This document shows, one piece after another, positions 45,808-54,999 of a stretch of DNA of 64,000 nucleotides. Position 1 is the first letter of the stretch. Every line of letters begins with the position of its first letter. Both the position numbers and the translations under genes were made by a program. Source of the stretch: Vibrio breoganii (GTDB lineage Bacteria > Pseudomonadota > Gammaproteobacteria > Enterobacterales > Vibrionaceae); the NCBI RefSeq assembly GCF_001677275.1, contig NZ_CP016177.1, forward strand, positions 62,001 to 126,000. Direction: 5' to 3'. The notes beneath the pieces are model-generated. The model had not been told where the DNA came from and ran no database searches. It was given only the letters and a program-made list of their open reading frames with translations.

Positions 45808-45832
45808 GAGGACTACCGGAAAGGTAGTCCTC
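45808..45832 (-). promoter_or_regulatory. Intercistronic stem-loop after the sugar binding-protein gene
   Basis: GAGGACTACC (45808-45817) and GGTAGTCCTC (45823-45832) form a perfect 10-bp stem with a five-base loop, between the binding-protein stop and the permease start. There is no T-run, so it probably protects the upstream mRNA from 3' decay and lowers permease expression. Confidence 0.7.
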
Positions 45833-45844
45833 AGTGGGTTTTAA

Positions 45845-47488
45845 TTATTTTGCGTGAAGGTGATCTAGGATCTTCACTTTTTTGTCCGCTTGGTAGTAGT
45901 TAGGGTGGATGTATGGGTTTTCAGCATCCGGCCAACCTACAACTTTCTCTGTGCGGTATTGGAACCATGTTGGGTTAGAGAATAGAGGAATGAACGCAAC
46001 CTGTTCAGCTGCAAATTCTTGTAGCTCACTTAGGATTTCTTGCTGAACTTTCTCGTCTGTAGTTTGTGTAAATGCGTCAATCTTGTCAGAGATCTCTTGT
46101 GAGAATACACCGTGACCTGCGTGCCAGCTCTGTCCCTTAGTGCTTGCCGAGAAGTAATCTTGGTATGCTTGGATAGGGTGCGCATTGTTAGTGTTAGACC
46201 AGTTGATAGAGATGTCATAGCCACCTTCTTTCAAGTTCTTGTCATATACAGACCAGTCAACAGTTTTCACGTTTGCTTTAACGCCAACTTCTTCGAAGTA
46301 CTCAGACACCATTTGCACGGTTTGAACCCAGTCAGTCCAACCACTTACTACTTCGATATCAAACTCAACGTTTTCACCGTTTGGCATGTTACGGATGCCG
46401 TCACCATTGGTGTCTTTTAAGCCAGCCTCATCAAGAAGACGATTTGCTTCGTCAAAGTTGTAAGTAGAGTATTTTGCGAATTTCTTTTCGACATCTTGGT
46501 TAACGTACGCTTCAAAGTACTGACCTAGACCGCCCATGTAGTGGTTAGCTGTTGGGTAGCCGTAAGCTGCGAACTCAACAATATCTTCACGGTCAAGCGC
46601 CATAGAAAGTGCACGACGTACGTTTACGTCATCTAGTGGAGCTCTCTTTGTGTTTAGGTAAAGTTGGATAGCATCGTTCGCTGGGTACCAGTAGTGGTTG
46701 TTCTCTGGATCGCGGTCAACGAAGGTTTTATCGATGTCAGCAACAAAGTTAGATGCCCAGTCGATTTCGCCTTTCATAAGCGCAGCTTGGATTTGCGAGT
46801 TGTCGTTGTAAGAACGCGCAGTAATACAATCTAGGTATGGACGACCTTCTGCTGCTTGCCAGTAATGAGGGTTACGGCAAAGTTTGATTTGCTGAGGAGT
46901 CATAAGAGCAACCTCAGTCATAGGACCGTTACCAACAGGGTTAGGGTTAGTGAAGGTAGTTAGGTTCTCTACTTCGCTCCATACGTGCTTAGGAACGATG
47001 TAGTAGTCTTTTAGACCCCAAAGGAAAGTAGAGTCTGCTTTAGCCATTTTGATAACAACAGTTGTGTCGTCAGTAGCAGTTACGCTTTCAGTGTAGCCAC
47101 TCCACATGCCTTTAACGTCAAATGCTTTGTTGTCTTTAGTAAGTGTGTAGCTGTAAGCAACGTCTTCTGCTGTTAGAGGTTTGCCATCAGACCACTTCAG
47201 ATTCGGGCGAACCTTGATAGTGATGGTCATTAGGTCTTCAGATTGTGTAATAGATTCAGCGATACGAGGCTCAATCTCACCCGTTTTACCGTTATGGATG
47301 AATAGTGGCTCGAACATTGTTCCAGCAACGATATCTTTTTGGGTGTAAGGGTTAAAGTTTTCAACAAAACCAGTGCCGATCGCAGGTACAGTAATCTCAC
47401 CACCTTGCTTGATTTCTGTATTGGCGAAGGTCGCTCCTGTAGTTAACAGTCCGACTACAAGTGATGCCACTGCAGTTTTCTTTAACAT
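45845..47488 (-). CDS. Family-5 oligosaccharide-type solute-binding protein
   Basis: A 547-residue periplasmic binding protein with signal peptide (KKTAVASLVVGLLTTGATFANT). Its body, with AIGTGFVENFNPYTQKDI, LKWSDGKPLTAEDVAYSYTL, DDVNVRRALSMALDRE and a C-terminal WFQYRTEKVVGWPDAENPY, resembles the cello-/laminari-oligosaccharide receptors of Dpp-like sugar importers rather than dipeptide receptors. It is the first gene of the operon, preceded by two perfect LacI-type operators. Sugar specificity is inferred from resemblance and from the phosphorylase downstream. Confidence 0.88.
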   Translation of the reverse strand: MLKKTAVASLVVGLLTTGATFANTEIKQGGEITVPAIGTGFVENFNPYTQKDIVAGTMFEPLFIHNGKTGEIEPRIAESITQSEDLMTITIKVRPNLKWSDGKPLTAEDVAYSYTLTKDNKAFDVKGMWSGYTESVTATDDTTVVIKMAKADSTFLWGLKDYYIVPKHVWSEVENLTTFTNPNPVGNGPMTEVALMTPQQIKLCRNPHYWQAAEGRPYLDCITARSYNDNSQIQAALMKGEIDWASNFVADIDKTFVDRDPENNHYWYPANDAIQLYLNTKRAPLDDVNVRRALSMALDREDIVEFAAYGYPTANHYMGGLGQYFEAYVNQDVEKKFAKYSTYNFDEANRLLDEAGLKDTNGDGIRNMPNGENVEFDIEVVSGWTDWVQTVQMVSEYFEEVGVKANVKTVDWSVYDKNLKEGGYDISINWSNTNNAHPIQAYQDYFSASTKGQSWHAGHGVFSQEISDKIDAFTQTTDEKVQQEILSELQEFAAEQVAFIPLFSNPTWFQYRTEKVVGWPDAENPYIHPNYYQADKKVKILDHLHAK

Positions 47489-47529
47489 ATCTTCTATTCC
47501 TCGTTGTTACACTTCAATGAAGAAAGTAT

Positions 47530-47541
47530 GAAAGCGCTTTC
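47530..47541. promoter_or_regulatory. LacI-family operator, copy 3
   Basis: GAAAGCGCTTTC is a perfect 12-bp palindrome 42 bp upstream of the binding-protein start. It lies where it would block transcription initiation or elongation. Confidence 0.82.
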
Positions 47542-47620
47542 TTTTGTGAAGCGTAGGTTTAAGAACCGATTAATTATTTTGTGTTTGTTTCGTAGGGTTT
47601 CTAAAAGAAGTATCGCTCGT

Positions 47621-47632
47621 GAAAGCGCTTTC
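47621..47632. promoter_or_regulatory. LacI-family operator, copy 4
   Basis: A second perfect GAAAGCGCTTTC, 91 bp centre-to-centre from copy 3. A pair at this spacing could support repression by a DNA loop with a tetrameric repressor, or flank the promoter. Confidence 0.82.
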
Positions 47633-47835
47633 TTTAGCGAGTAAGTTACGACTTCTTCATCAGCAAAACAAACATCATTCTGGTAAAACCTGTTCGATCT
47701 CACGCATATTTCACGAACCAATGACGAAAGTTTGATCTGCTGCAAGATTTATATATTTGTATGATTTGTACGCGAATTCGATTAAATCTTAAACGGAAAC
47801 GCAATATACGAAGGCAGAAATGCTTAGTTACATTT

Positions 47836-47850
47836 ACTCATTCAATGAGT
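47836..47850. promoter_or_regulatory. Perfect 7-1-7 palindrome upstream of HMG-CoA reductase
   Basis: ACTCATT, C, AATGAGT, 171 bp before the reductase ATG, in the 532-bp gap between divergent genes (47489-48020). It is a possible operator. I do not recognise the regulator. The rest of the gap holds the two LacI sites and no gene I can support. Confidence 0.4.
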
Positions 47851-48020
47851 CAAATCATTGCCACTGGAGTACCCTTGAATCTGGTTTGCGTTGTAATTGG
47901 AGGGGAATGTTCGTATTCTGCTCGGCAAAGCTATTTGTACGACTAAAATAAGATTGCGCTAAGGAAGGAATCGGCTCAGGGATCTGTTTAGCAATTGTGA
48001 TAACCCCCAAAGTGAGAAAT

Positions 48021-49283
48021 ATGCCTAAATTAAATCTACATCGCAGTGATTACACCTCATCTCTCAGTTCTGAGCTTGACCCTTCACTTCGTAATGAGGC
48101 TTTGCAACCTCACTTTGATACGCCCAAAAGAAAGTTAACGAAGAGCCCGTATTTGACTGAGAAGAATGTCCAGCGACGTTGGGACTCTCTTGATAATGCT
48201 GATTCTCAGAAACATCTCTTAGATGAGCATACTCAGCAGCACATGTTGGAGTACTCAAAGAACATTGAGCATTTCATTGGCACAATAAAAATGCCCGTGG
48301 GTATGGCTGGCCCATTGCGAATTAATGGCTTATTCGCTCGCGATGACTTTCTGATTCCTCTAGCCACCACAGAGGCTGCGTTAGTGGCATCCTATAACCG
48401 CGGTTCTCAATTGCTCACTGCTGCTGGTGGCGCTACGGCTATGCTTCTTAATGAGGGTGTGACTCGTACACCAGCGTTTGCCTTCTTTGATATTAGTGAA
48501 GCAGGGCAGTTTGTCGCTTGGGTTGTGACTCAATATGCCACCTTTAAGTCTATTGCCGAACAAACCACCTCTCACGGCAAGTTAACAGATATCAGTGTCA
48601 GCATTGAAGGTAACCATGTTTACCTAGTATTTGAATTCCTTACCGGTGATGCGTCGGGCCAGAATATGGTCACGATTGCCACTAATGCGGTGCTTGAGTA
48701 CATCATGGCACATACGCCGGTTGAACCAGAGCACGCCTTCCTTGATGGAAATCTATCTGGGGATAAAAAAGCCAACGCCCAAACACTGCGCAGTGTTCGC
48801 GGTAAAAAGGTGACGGCAGAGGCGCACATTCCAGCAGAATTAGTCGAAAAGTACCTACACACCACCCCTGAGAAGATGATGCAGTTTGCGCAGATAACAA
48901 CGGTCGGTGGAGCGCTAAGTGGCACTATTGGTATCAATGCCCATTATGCCAACGCATTGGCTGCGCTTTATATCGCGTGTGGCCAAGATGCCGCATGTGT
49001 GGCTGAATCTGCGGTCGGTATGACACGATTGGAAGTGGACAGAAATGGCGATCTGTATGCCAGTGTGACCTTACCCAACCTAATGGTAGGAACTGTGGGT
49101 GGTGGTACTGGATTACCGAGTCAAAAGGCGTGTTTAGACCTGATGGGACTGCATGGCAACGGAAAATCACAGGCCCTAGCCGAGGTTGCCGCTGCCCTTT
49201 GTCTTGCTGGTGAGCTTTCTATTGTTGGTGCGTTTTGTGCTGGGCACTTTTCTCGTGCCCATCATAAACTCGCGCGAAAATAA
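48021..49283 (+). CDS. Class I hydroxymethylglutaryl-CoA reductase
   Basis: A 420-residue soluble enzyme interconverting HMG-CoA and mevalonate. Class I motifs are complete: KNIEHFIGTIKMPVGMAGPL, the catalytic Glu in ATTEAALVASYNRG, Lys in GDKKANAQTL, Asp in TGDASGQNM, the NADP region GTVGGGTGLPSQ, and the late His in GHFSRAHHKL. It has no membrane domain. The start is ATG 48021 (PKLNLHRSDY). A GTG 24 bp upstream is in frame. No other mevalonate-pathway gene is in the window. Confidence 0.92.
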   Translation: MPKLNLHRSDYTSSLSSELDPSLRNEALQPHFDTPKRKLTKSPYLTEKNVQRRWDSLDNADSQKHLLDEHTQQHMLEYSKNIEHFIGTIKMPVGMAGPLRINGLFARDDFLIPLATTEAALVASYNRGSQLLTAAGGATAMLLNEGVTRTPAFAFFDISEAGQFVAWVVTQYATFKSIAEQTTSHGKLTDISVSIEGNHVYLVFEFLTGDASGQNMVTIATNAVLEYIMAHTPVEPEHAFLDGNLSGDKKANAQTLRSVRGKKVTAEAHIPAELVEKYLHTTPEKMMQFAQITTVGGALSGTIGINAHYANALAALYIACGQDAACVAESAVGMTRLEVDRNGDLYASVTLPNLMVGTVGGGTGLPSQKACLDLMGLHGNGKSQALAEVAAALCLAGELSIVGAFCAGHFSRAHHKLARK

Positions 49284-49287
49284 TGCG

Positions 49288-50169
49288 TTAAGCAGCCTTA
49301 CGTTTAAGTTGCTGGATAACCAGTCCAGCAACGATCAATACCAAACCGAGTAAGGTTGAGATATGAATCTCTTCTCCTAAGATTTGCGATAGCAAGATCA
49401 GGGAAATGAACGGAGAGATAAAGATGAGATTGCTGATCCTTGCGGTGTTTTGTGTGGCTTTTAGTGCACCCAGCCATAAAACAAAGGTAATCCCCATCTC
49501 AAACAGGCCAACGTAAGTCACCGCTAGCCAACCTTTAGTGCTGATATCCCAAGCGGCGCCTTCCCAAATAGAGAGCGCTATGGTGAGTGGAATCGCTACT
49601 AGGAAACCAAGCAGTACCGCAATGACCGGATCGGCTTTATTTTTGGCGTTCAAGATCCAGTAACCGGCCCAAAGCAGGGTAGACAACAAAGCTAAACCAA
49701 CCCCTAGCGGACTCTCAAACTGCAAGCCCAGCACATCCCCTTGTGTTGCAATGACCACCACACCTAAATAGCCCAGCGCACAAGCAATCCAGTCTTGAGT
49801 TCGAATCTTTTGTCCCAAAAATACTGCCGCCATCAAGGTGAGGGTAATGGCCCAGCTGTAATTGATCGGTTGTGCCTGCGAAGCGGGTAAAAGGTCATAG
49901 GCCTTAAACAGGATCAGATAGTAGGCGAGGGGATTAATCAGACCTAACATCAAGTAGTAAAGTGGATTTGCGACAAAGGTTCCGACGATGGTATGAGTCT
50001 TTTTTTGATAGACACAAACAAGCAATAGGGCAATCGCAGAGACTATGCTGGCACAGGTTAGCATCTGGATTGGCGTAAACTCAGCGAGGGTGAGTTTGAA
50101 TGCGGTGGCAACAGTAGACCACAGAAGGACTGCACTGAGTCCTAATATAAGCGCTTTGCGTTCGTTCAT
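49288..50169 (-). CDS. EamA/DMT-family membrane transporter
   Basis: A 293-residue protein with ten membrane helices in two EamA repeats (about 1-135 and 150-285). The first ends YLGVVVIATQGDVLG and the second ISPFISLILLSQILGEEIHISTLLGLVLIVAGLVIQ. Such proteins export amino acids or metabolites, and the substrate is not predictable. Its stop lies 4 bp from the convergent HMG-CoA reductase stop. The 302-bp gap before ubiE shows no gene. Confidence 0.85.
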   Translation of the reverse strand: MNERKALILGLSAVLLWSTVATAFKLTLAEFTPIQMLTCASIVSAIALLLVCVYQKKTHTIVGTFVANPLYYLMLGLINPLAYYLILFKAYDLLPASQAQPINYSWAITLTLMAAVFLGQKIRTQDWIACALGYLGVVVIATQGDVLGLQFESPLGVGLALLSTLLWAGYWILNAKNKADPVIAVLLGFLVAIPLTIALSIWEGAAWDISTKGWLAVTYVGLFEMGITFVLWLGALKATQNTARISNLIFISPFISLILLSQILGEEIHISTLLGLVLIVAGLVIQQLKRKAA

Positions 50170-50471
50170 GAATGACTCAAAGTGTTAAATAAAGGAAAAG
50201 ATAAAAGAGGGCTCAGTCTATAGCCTTTGTGGGTATGCGCCAATATACAATTTGCTTGGTTTGGTCGTGTATTTCCACTCGCTGTGGTGCATCTATTCAC
50301 ACTTATGCAAACCTTATGAGGCTGTGAGAGACTTCAGCAAAGACAAGTGCTGATGTATGCAGTAAACTTGGCCATTCGTTTGCAATGCAGTTTGCTAGCG
50401 TAGCCGGGCGGCTTTCGTCGTGAATACACTTTCACTAGCCCTCGTTTGGAATACGACTTCAGAGATAGAAC

Positions 50472-51251
50472 ATGGATATGAGCGTTAAAGAACCCCAAGA
50501 TCAAGCCTCGCAAGACACTACTCACTTTGGTTTCAAGACTGTCGCCAAAGATGACAAGGTCACTAAAGTAGCAGAGGTATTTCATTCGGTAGCAAGCAAA
50601 TACGACCTGATGAACGACCTAATGTCTGGTGGTGTTCATCGCTTGTGGAAACGCTTTACCATCGACTGCAGTGGCGCTCGCCCTGGGCAGCGTATATTGG
50701 ATCTCGGTGGCGGTACTGGTGACCTAACGGCTAAGTTTTCGCGCATTGTGGGTGATAACGGGCACGTGATCTTAGCGGACATTAACAACTCAATGTTGAA
50801 CGTAGGTCGCGACAAGTTAAGAGATGTTGGCGTTGTCGGCAATGTTCATTATGTACAAGCCAACGCAGAAGAACTGCCGTTTCCTGATGATTACTTCGAT
50901 TGCATCACCATTAGTTTTTGCCTGCGCAACGTAACCGATAAAGATAAGGCTCTACGCTCTATGTATCGCGTATTGAAGCCTGGTGGTCGCTTGTTAGTGC
51001 TTGAGTTTTCTAAGCCAATCTTGGACCCATTATCTAAGATCTACGATACCTATTCATTCCACATCCTGCCGAAGATGGGTGACATCATAGCGAACGATTC
51101 AGAGAGTTATCGTTACCTAGCGGAGTCTATTCGTATGCACCCAGATCAAGAGACCCTTGAAGGCATGATGCAACAGGCAGGCTTTGAGCAGACGAACTAC
51201 TACAACCTGACAGGCGGCATAGTCGCACTGCACCGTGGTTACAAATTTTAG
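50472..51251 (+). CDS. ubiE: Demethylmenaquinone / 2-methoxy-6-polyprenyl-benzoquinol C-methyltransferase
   Basis: A 259-residue SAM methyltransferase. [36 protein letters not shown] is the UbiE N-terminal signature, [15 protein letters not shown] motif I, and [11 protein letters not shown] plus [12 protein letters not shown] later motifs. It acts in both ubiquinone and menaquinone synthesis. ATG codons at 50472 and 50478 are both possible starts. It heads ubiE-ubiJ-ubiB-tatABC. Confidence 0.96.
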   Translation: MDMSVKEPQDQASQDTTHFGFKTVAKDDKVTKVAEVFHSVASKYDLMNDLMSGGVHRLWKRFTIDCSGARPGQRILDLGGGTGDLTAKFSRIVGDNGHVILADINNSMLNVGRDKLRDVGVVGNVHYVQANAEELPFPDDYFDCITISFCLRNVTDKDKALRSMYRVLKPGGRLLVLEFSKPILDPLSKIYDTYSFHILPKMGDIIANDSESYRYLAESIRMHPDQETLEGMMQQAGFEQTNYYNLTGGIVALHRGYKF

Positions 51252-51263
51252 TGGGATGCCAAA

Positions 51264-51869
51264 ATGCCAATTGATGCCTTAGTGACAGCCGCTGTTGAAA
51301 CCTCATTCAATGCCTTGATAAAAGAGCAACCGGAGAGCCAAAAGCAATTGGCTCGCTTAAAGGGCTCTATTATTCGACTCAATATCAAAGAGTTAAATAA
51401 AAGCCTAATCTTTGTGTGCAGCCAGCAGGTTGATGTGTTGGCTGAATTTGAAGGGACGCCGGATTGCGAGCTCACGCTAAGCCTAACGGCTTTGCGAGAT
51501 TTACAGCAGCAAGCCAATATCAATGACTTATTCAAGAAAGATAAGCTGTCAGTCTCTGGAGATATGCAGGTAGGACAGCAATTCGCGACTCTAATGCAAT
51601 TGAGTAAGCCCGATGTGGCTGAGATTCTCTCCAAAGTGCTGGGAGATGTGGCAGCACATACCCTAGTTACTGGCGCTAAAAATGGTTTGTCGTTTTTTCA
51701 GCGCAATGCTCGTAAGCACACGACGCATCTCAAGCATGCCATTACAGAAGAGTGGGAGTTGGCACCATCGCCGTTGGCCGTCGCCAGTTTCTGTGACCAG
51801 GTCGATGACGCTCAGGCAAAACTACACTCTTTAGAACAACGCTTATCGCGTCTAATGGAAACCGAATGA
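51264..51869 (+). CDS. ubiJ: Ubiquinone biosynthesis accessory factor UbiJ
   Basis: A 201-residue cytoplasmic protein. It has an N-terminal SCP2-type lipid-binding domain ([41 protein letters not shown]) and a C-terminal helical coiled coil ([17 protein letters not shown]). With UbiK it organises the Ubi enzyme complex around lipid intermediates. It overlaps ubiB by 4 bp. Confidence 0.93.
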   Translation: MPIDALVTAAVETSFNALIKEQPESQKQLARLKGSIIRLNIKELNKSLIFVCSQQVDVLAEFEGTPDCELTLSLTALRDLQQQANINDLFKKDKLSVSGDMQVGQQFATLMQLSKPDVAEILSKVLGDVAAHTLVTGAKNGLSFFQRNARKHTTHLKHAITEEWELAPSPLAVASFCDQVDDAQAKLHSLEQRLSRLMETE

Positions 51870-53500
51870 CTCCTTCTGAGCTAAAGCGCCTTTATCTTAT
51901 TACTCGAGTTCAATTGGAATATGGCTTAGATGAGCTTATCCCTGAGCATGAACTGGCGAAATTTCCACGACTAGCGCGAAAGGCGCTCTTTTGGATCAAG
52001 AATAAGCATCCAGAGAAAGAGCTAGGTCATCGAATGCGTCTTGCCTTGCAAGAGTTGGGGCCGGTATGGATTAAGTTTGGGCAGATGATGTCTACGCGCC
52101 GAGACCTATTTCCTCCGCATATCGCCGATCAACTTGCCTTGTTGCAGGACCGCGTTGAGCCATTTGATGGTCACCTTGCGAAGAAGCACATCGAGCTGGC
52201 TCTAGGCGGCCCTATTGAAAAATGGTTTGATGACTTTGATATTGATTGCCTAGCATCAGCGTCAATTGCACAGGTACACACCGCTAAGCTGAAAGAATCA
52301 GGCCGAGAAGTGGTACTTAAGATCATTCGTCCAGATATTCGCCCAATCATTGATGCCGACGTTAAGCTTATGTTTCGTATGGCGAAATTGTTGGCTAAAG
52401 TTGCACCAGAGGCACGTAGACTACGACCTATCGAGGTGGTGGCTGAATACGAGAAGACGCTACTGGATGAGCTCGATCTACGCCGTGAAGCAGCCAATGC
52501 CATGCAGCTTCGCCGTAATTTTGAAGGCAGCGAAGAGCTGTATGTTCCAGAGGTTGTGGTTGATTTAAGCAGCAAGAATCTCATGGTGTCTGAGCGTATC
52601 TATGGTATTCAAGTCTCTGATATTGAAGGACTTGAAGCGAATGGCACCAACATGAAGTTGCTTGCTGAACGCGGAGTGACAGTCTTCTTTACCCAGGTAT
52701 TTAGAGACAGTTTCTTCCATGCCGACATGCACCCAGGCAATGTGTTTGTCCAGTATTCACACCCTGAAAATCCGCAATGGATTGGCCTAGATTGTGGCAT
52801 TGTGGGCACGCTTAATGCCGATGATAAGCGCTATCTAGCGGAAAATTTCTTGGCGTTCTTCAATCGTGATTACGGTAAAGTTGCGCAGCTGCATGTGGAC
52901 TCTGGCTGGGTTCCAGCAGACACCAATGTACAAGAATTTGAGTTTGCGATTCGTATGGTGTGTGAACCTATTTTTGCCAAGCCATTGTGCGAGATTTCGT
53001 TTGGTCACGTGCTACTAAATCTGTTCAACACCGCGCGACGCTTCAATATGGAAGTTCAGCCACAATTGGTGTTGTTGCAGAAAACCCTTCTCTACGTAGA
53101 AGGATTAGGCCGACAGCTATACCCTCAATTAGACCTATGGGCGACGGCTAAGCCATTTCTTGAAAAGTGGATGGGCGAGCAAGTCGGCCCGCAGGCGGTA
53201 ATCAACTCACTTAAAGAGAGAGCACCGTTTTGGGCAGAAAAGCTCCCTGAATTGCCTGAGCTACTGTACGACAACCTTAGGCATGGCAAGCAATTGTCTA
53301 GAAAAGTCGAGCATTTATATGAGGGATATCGACAAACGAAGAGACAACACGCCACTGGCCAATTTATGTTTGGAATAGGCGCTACATTTATCGTATGCTC
53401 GTCCATACTTTATGTTAGTGATAACCCATTGATTTCTTCAGTGGTTGGCGGGGTCGGATTGTTGGCTTGGCTTTTAAGCTGGCGCACTTACCGCAAGTAA
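51866..53500 (+). CDS. ubiB: ABC1/ADCK-family kinase-like protein UbiB
   Basis: A 544-residue atypical kinase-like ATPase. [16 protein letters not shown] contains the KxGQ motif, [15 protein letters not shown] the Ala-rich loop, and [13 protein letters not shown] the catalytic/metal region. Two C-terminal membrane helices follow ([18 protein letters not shown] and the last 20 residues). It supports ubiquinone synthesis, probably by handling lipid intermediates at the membrane. It is coupled to ubiJ. Confidence 0.96.
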   Translation: MTPSELKRLYLITRVQLEYGLDELIPEHELAKFPRLARKALFWIKNKHPEKELGHRMRLALQELGPVWIKFGQMMSTRRDLFPPHIADQLALLQDRVEPFDGHLAKKHIELALGGPIEKWFDDFDIDCLASASIAQVHTAKLKESGREVVLKIIRPDIRPIIDADVKLMFRMAKLLAKVAPEARRLRPIEVVAEYEKTLLDELDLRREAANAMQLRRNFEGSEELYVPEVVVDLSSKNLMVSERIYGIQVSDIEGLEANGTNMKLLAERGVTVFFTQVFRDSFFHADMHPGNVFVQYSHPENPQWIGLDCGIVGTLNADDKRYLAENFLAFFNRDYGKVAQLHVDSGWVPADTNVQEFEFAIRMVCEPIFAKPLCEISFGHVLLNLFNTARRFNMEVQPQLVLLQKTLLYVEGLGRQLYPQLDLWATAKPFLEKWMGEQVGPQAVINSLKERAPFWAEKLPELPELLYDNLRHGKQLSRKVEHLYEGYRQTKRQHATGQFMFGIGATFIVCSSILYVSDNPLISSVVGGVGLLAWLLSWRTYRK

Positions 53501-53533
53501 TTATTTATAGAATGGAAACAAAGGTAATAACAC

Positions 53534-53797
53534 ATGGGTGGAATTAGTATTTGGCAACTTCTGATCATTGCTGTGATCGTGGTTCTGTTATTTGGTACCA
53601 AAAAGCTTCGCGGTATTGGCGGCGATTTGGGTTCTGCGGTTAAAGGCTTTAAGAAAGCAATGTCTGATGAAGACGCTGCAGCGAAAGATGCAAAAGATGC
53701 AGATTTTGAACAGAAGAATATCTCTGAAAAGAACACTTCTGAGTCGAAATCAGCAGAGCAGAGCACTGAAAAGCAAAAAGATAAAGAGCAGGTTTAA
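53534..53797 (+). CDS. tatA: Twin-arginine translocase subunit TatA
   Basis: An 87-residue protein: one N-terminal helix ([19 protein letters not shown]), then the FGTKKLR hinge, an amphipathic helix ([17 protein letters not shown]) and a charged Asp/Lys tail. It oligomerises to form the Tat pore. It directly precedes tatB, as in other gamma-proteobacteria. Confidence 0.96.
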   Translation: MGGISIWQLLIIAVIVVLLFGTKKLRGIGGDLGSAVKGFKKAMSDEDAAAKDAKDADFEQKNISEKNTSESKSAEQSTEKQKDKEQV

Positions 53798-53800
53798 ACC

Positions 53801-54139
53801 GTGTTCGATATAGGTTTTTGGGAACTGATACTGATCTCTGTATTGGGGTTGGTGGTATTAGGACCCGAGCGTCTTCCTGTGGCTATTCGTAGTGTTGCTC
53901 GCTTTGTTAACTCAGCTAAATCTATGGCAAGTAATGTTAAAGATGAGCTGGATCATGAGCTTAAAATTCATGAGCTTCAGGAAAATCTGAAGAAGGCAGA
54001 AAAGATGGGAATGCAGGATATGTCTCCTGAATTGCGCCAGTCTGTCGAAGAGTTAAAAGAAGCAGCTAAAAGCGTTCAACAACCTTACAAGTCCTCAGAA
54101 AACTCTGTTGAGTCGCCTTCTCCTAAGTCACAAGATTAA
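53801..54139 (+). CDS. tatB: Twin-arginine translocase subunit TatB
   Basis: A 112-residue protein beginning at GTG 53801, 3 bp after the tatA stop: [25 protein letters not shown], the TatB helix and hinge with Glu at position 8, then a long amphipathic coiled segment ([18 protein letters not shown]). It is the Tat substrate-receptor partner of TatC. Confidence 0.96.
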   Translation: MFDIGFWELILISVLGLVVLGPERLPVAIRSVARFVNSAKSMASNVKDELDHELKIHELQENLKKAEKMGMQDMSPELRQSVEELKEAAKSVQQPYKSSENSVESPSPKSQD

Positions 54140-54184
54140 TCAATAGGGGCACATTCGCCCCTTTTGTTATTTATAGAGGTTTCT

Positions 54185-54931
54185 ATGTCTTCGGTTGATT
54201 CTAACCAGCCATTGATGAGTCATCTGATTGAGTTACGTACCCGATTATTGCGTGCTATTGGCGCTGTAATGGTCGTATTTCTGTGCCTGATTTATTTTTC
54301 CGGCCATATCTATGAGTTTGTATCCGCTCCCTTAATCGACCGATTGCCTGAAGGGGCGACGATGATTGCGACGGATGTTGCGTCACCGTTCTTCACACCA
54401 CTGAAATTAACACTTATTTCGTCTGTCTTTGTTGCAGTGCCGTTTATTCTCTATCAGGTGTGGGCGTTTGTAGCACCAGGCCTGTATAAGCATGAGAAAC
54501 GCTTGGTAATGCCATTGCTGTTCTCTAGTTCATTACTGTTCTATTGTGGCGTAGCGTTCGCGTATTTCGTGGTATTCCCATTAGTGTTTGGCTTCTTTAC
54601 TGCGATTTCCCTTGGGGGGGTAGAGTTTGCTACCGATATCTCAAGCTATCTCGATTTCGTATTGGCGCTATTCTTGGCCTTCGGTATTGCTTTTGAGGTG
54701 CCTGTTGCGATTATCTTGTTGTGTTGGACTGGCGCAACGGATGTTGAGACGTTAAAAGCGAAAAGACCGTTTGTTGTTGTCGGTGCTTTTGTTATCGGCA
54801 TGATGCTGACTCCTCCCGACATTATTTCTCAGACATTACTCGCGATACCTATGCTTCTTTTGTTTGAGGTTGGTCTGTTCTTTGCTCGCTTCTATACCCG
54901 TCCAGACGAGGAAGAAGAGCAAGAGTCTTAA
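54185..54931 (+). CDS. tatC: Twin-arginine translocase subunit TatC
   Basis: A 248-residue inner-membrane receptor with six helices. [14 protein letters not shown] is the conserved cytoplasmic N-terminus that contacts the twin-Arg signal, and [16 protein letters not shown] is the signature loop. The start is ATG 54185 with AGAGG upstream. A longer frame from TTG 54164 is unlikely. It is the last gene of the ubi-tat run, followed by a terminator. Confidence 0.96.
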   Translation: MSSVDSNQPLMSHLIELRTRLLRAIGAVMVVFLCLIYFSGHIYEFVSAPLIDRLPEGATMIATDVASPFFTPLKLTLISSVFVAVPFILYQVWAFVAPGLYKHEKRLVMPLLFSSSLLFYCGVAFAYFVVFPLVFGFFTAISLGGVEFATDISSYLDFVLALFLAFGIAFEVPVAIILLCWTGATDVETLKAKRPFVVVGAFVIGMMLTPPDIISQTLLAIPMLLLFEVGLFFARFYTRPDEEEEQES

Positions 54932-54954
54932 TGATTGCCGCTAATTATCAGATA

Positions 54955-54986
54955 TAAAAAAATCCCCAATGCTGGGGATTTTTTAT
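54955..54986. terminator. Bidirectional terminator between tatC and tatD
   Basis: AATCCCCA (54961-54968) pairs with TGGGGATT (54973-54980) around ATGC, with A-run on the left and T-run on the right. Confidence 0.93.
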
Positions 54987-54999
54987 ATCTGTAGCAAAC

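Noticed and set aside
47494..47745. Minus-strand 83-residue open frame before the sugar binding-protein gene
   Set aside because: It contains both LacI-type operators and the likely promoter, and shows no family features. It is chance coding potential.
47761..47946. 61-residue open frame in the gap before HMG-CoA reductase
   Set aside because: No ribosome-binding site, odd composition, and it contains the 15-bp palindrome. More likely promoter DNA.
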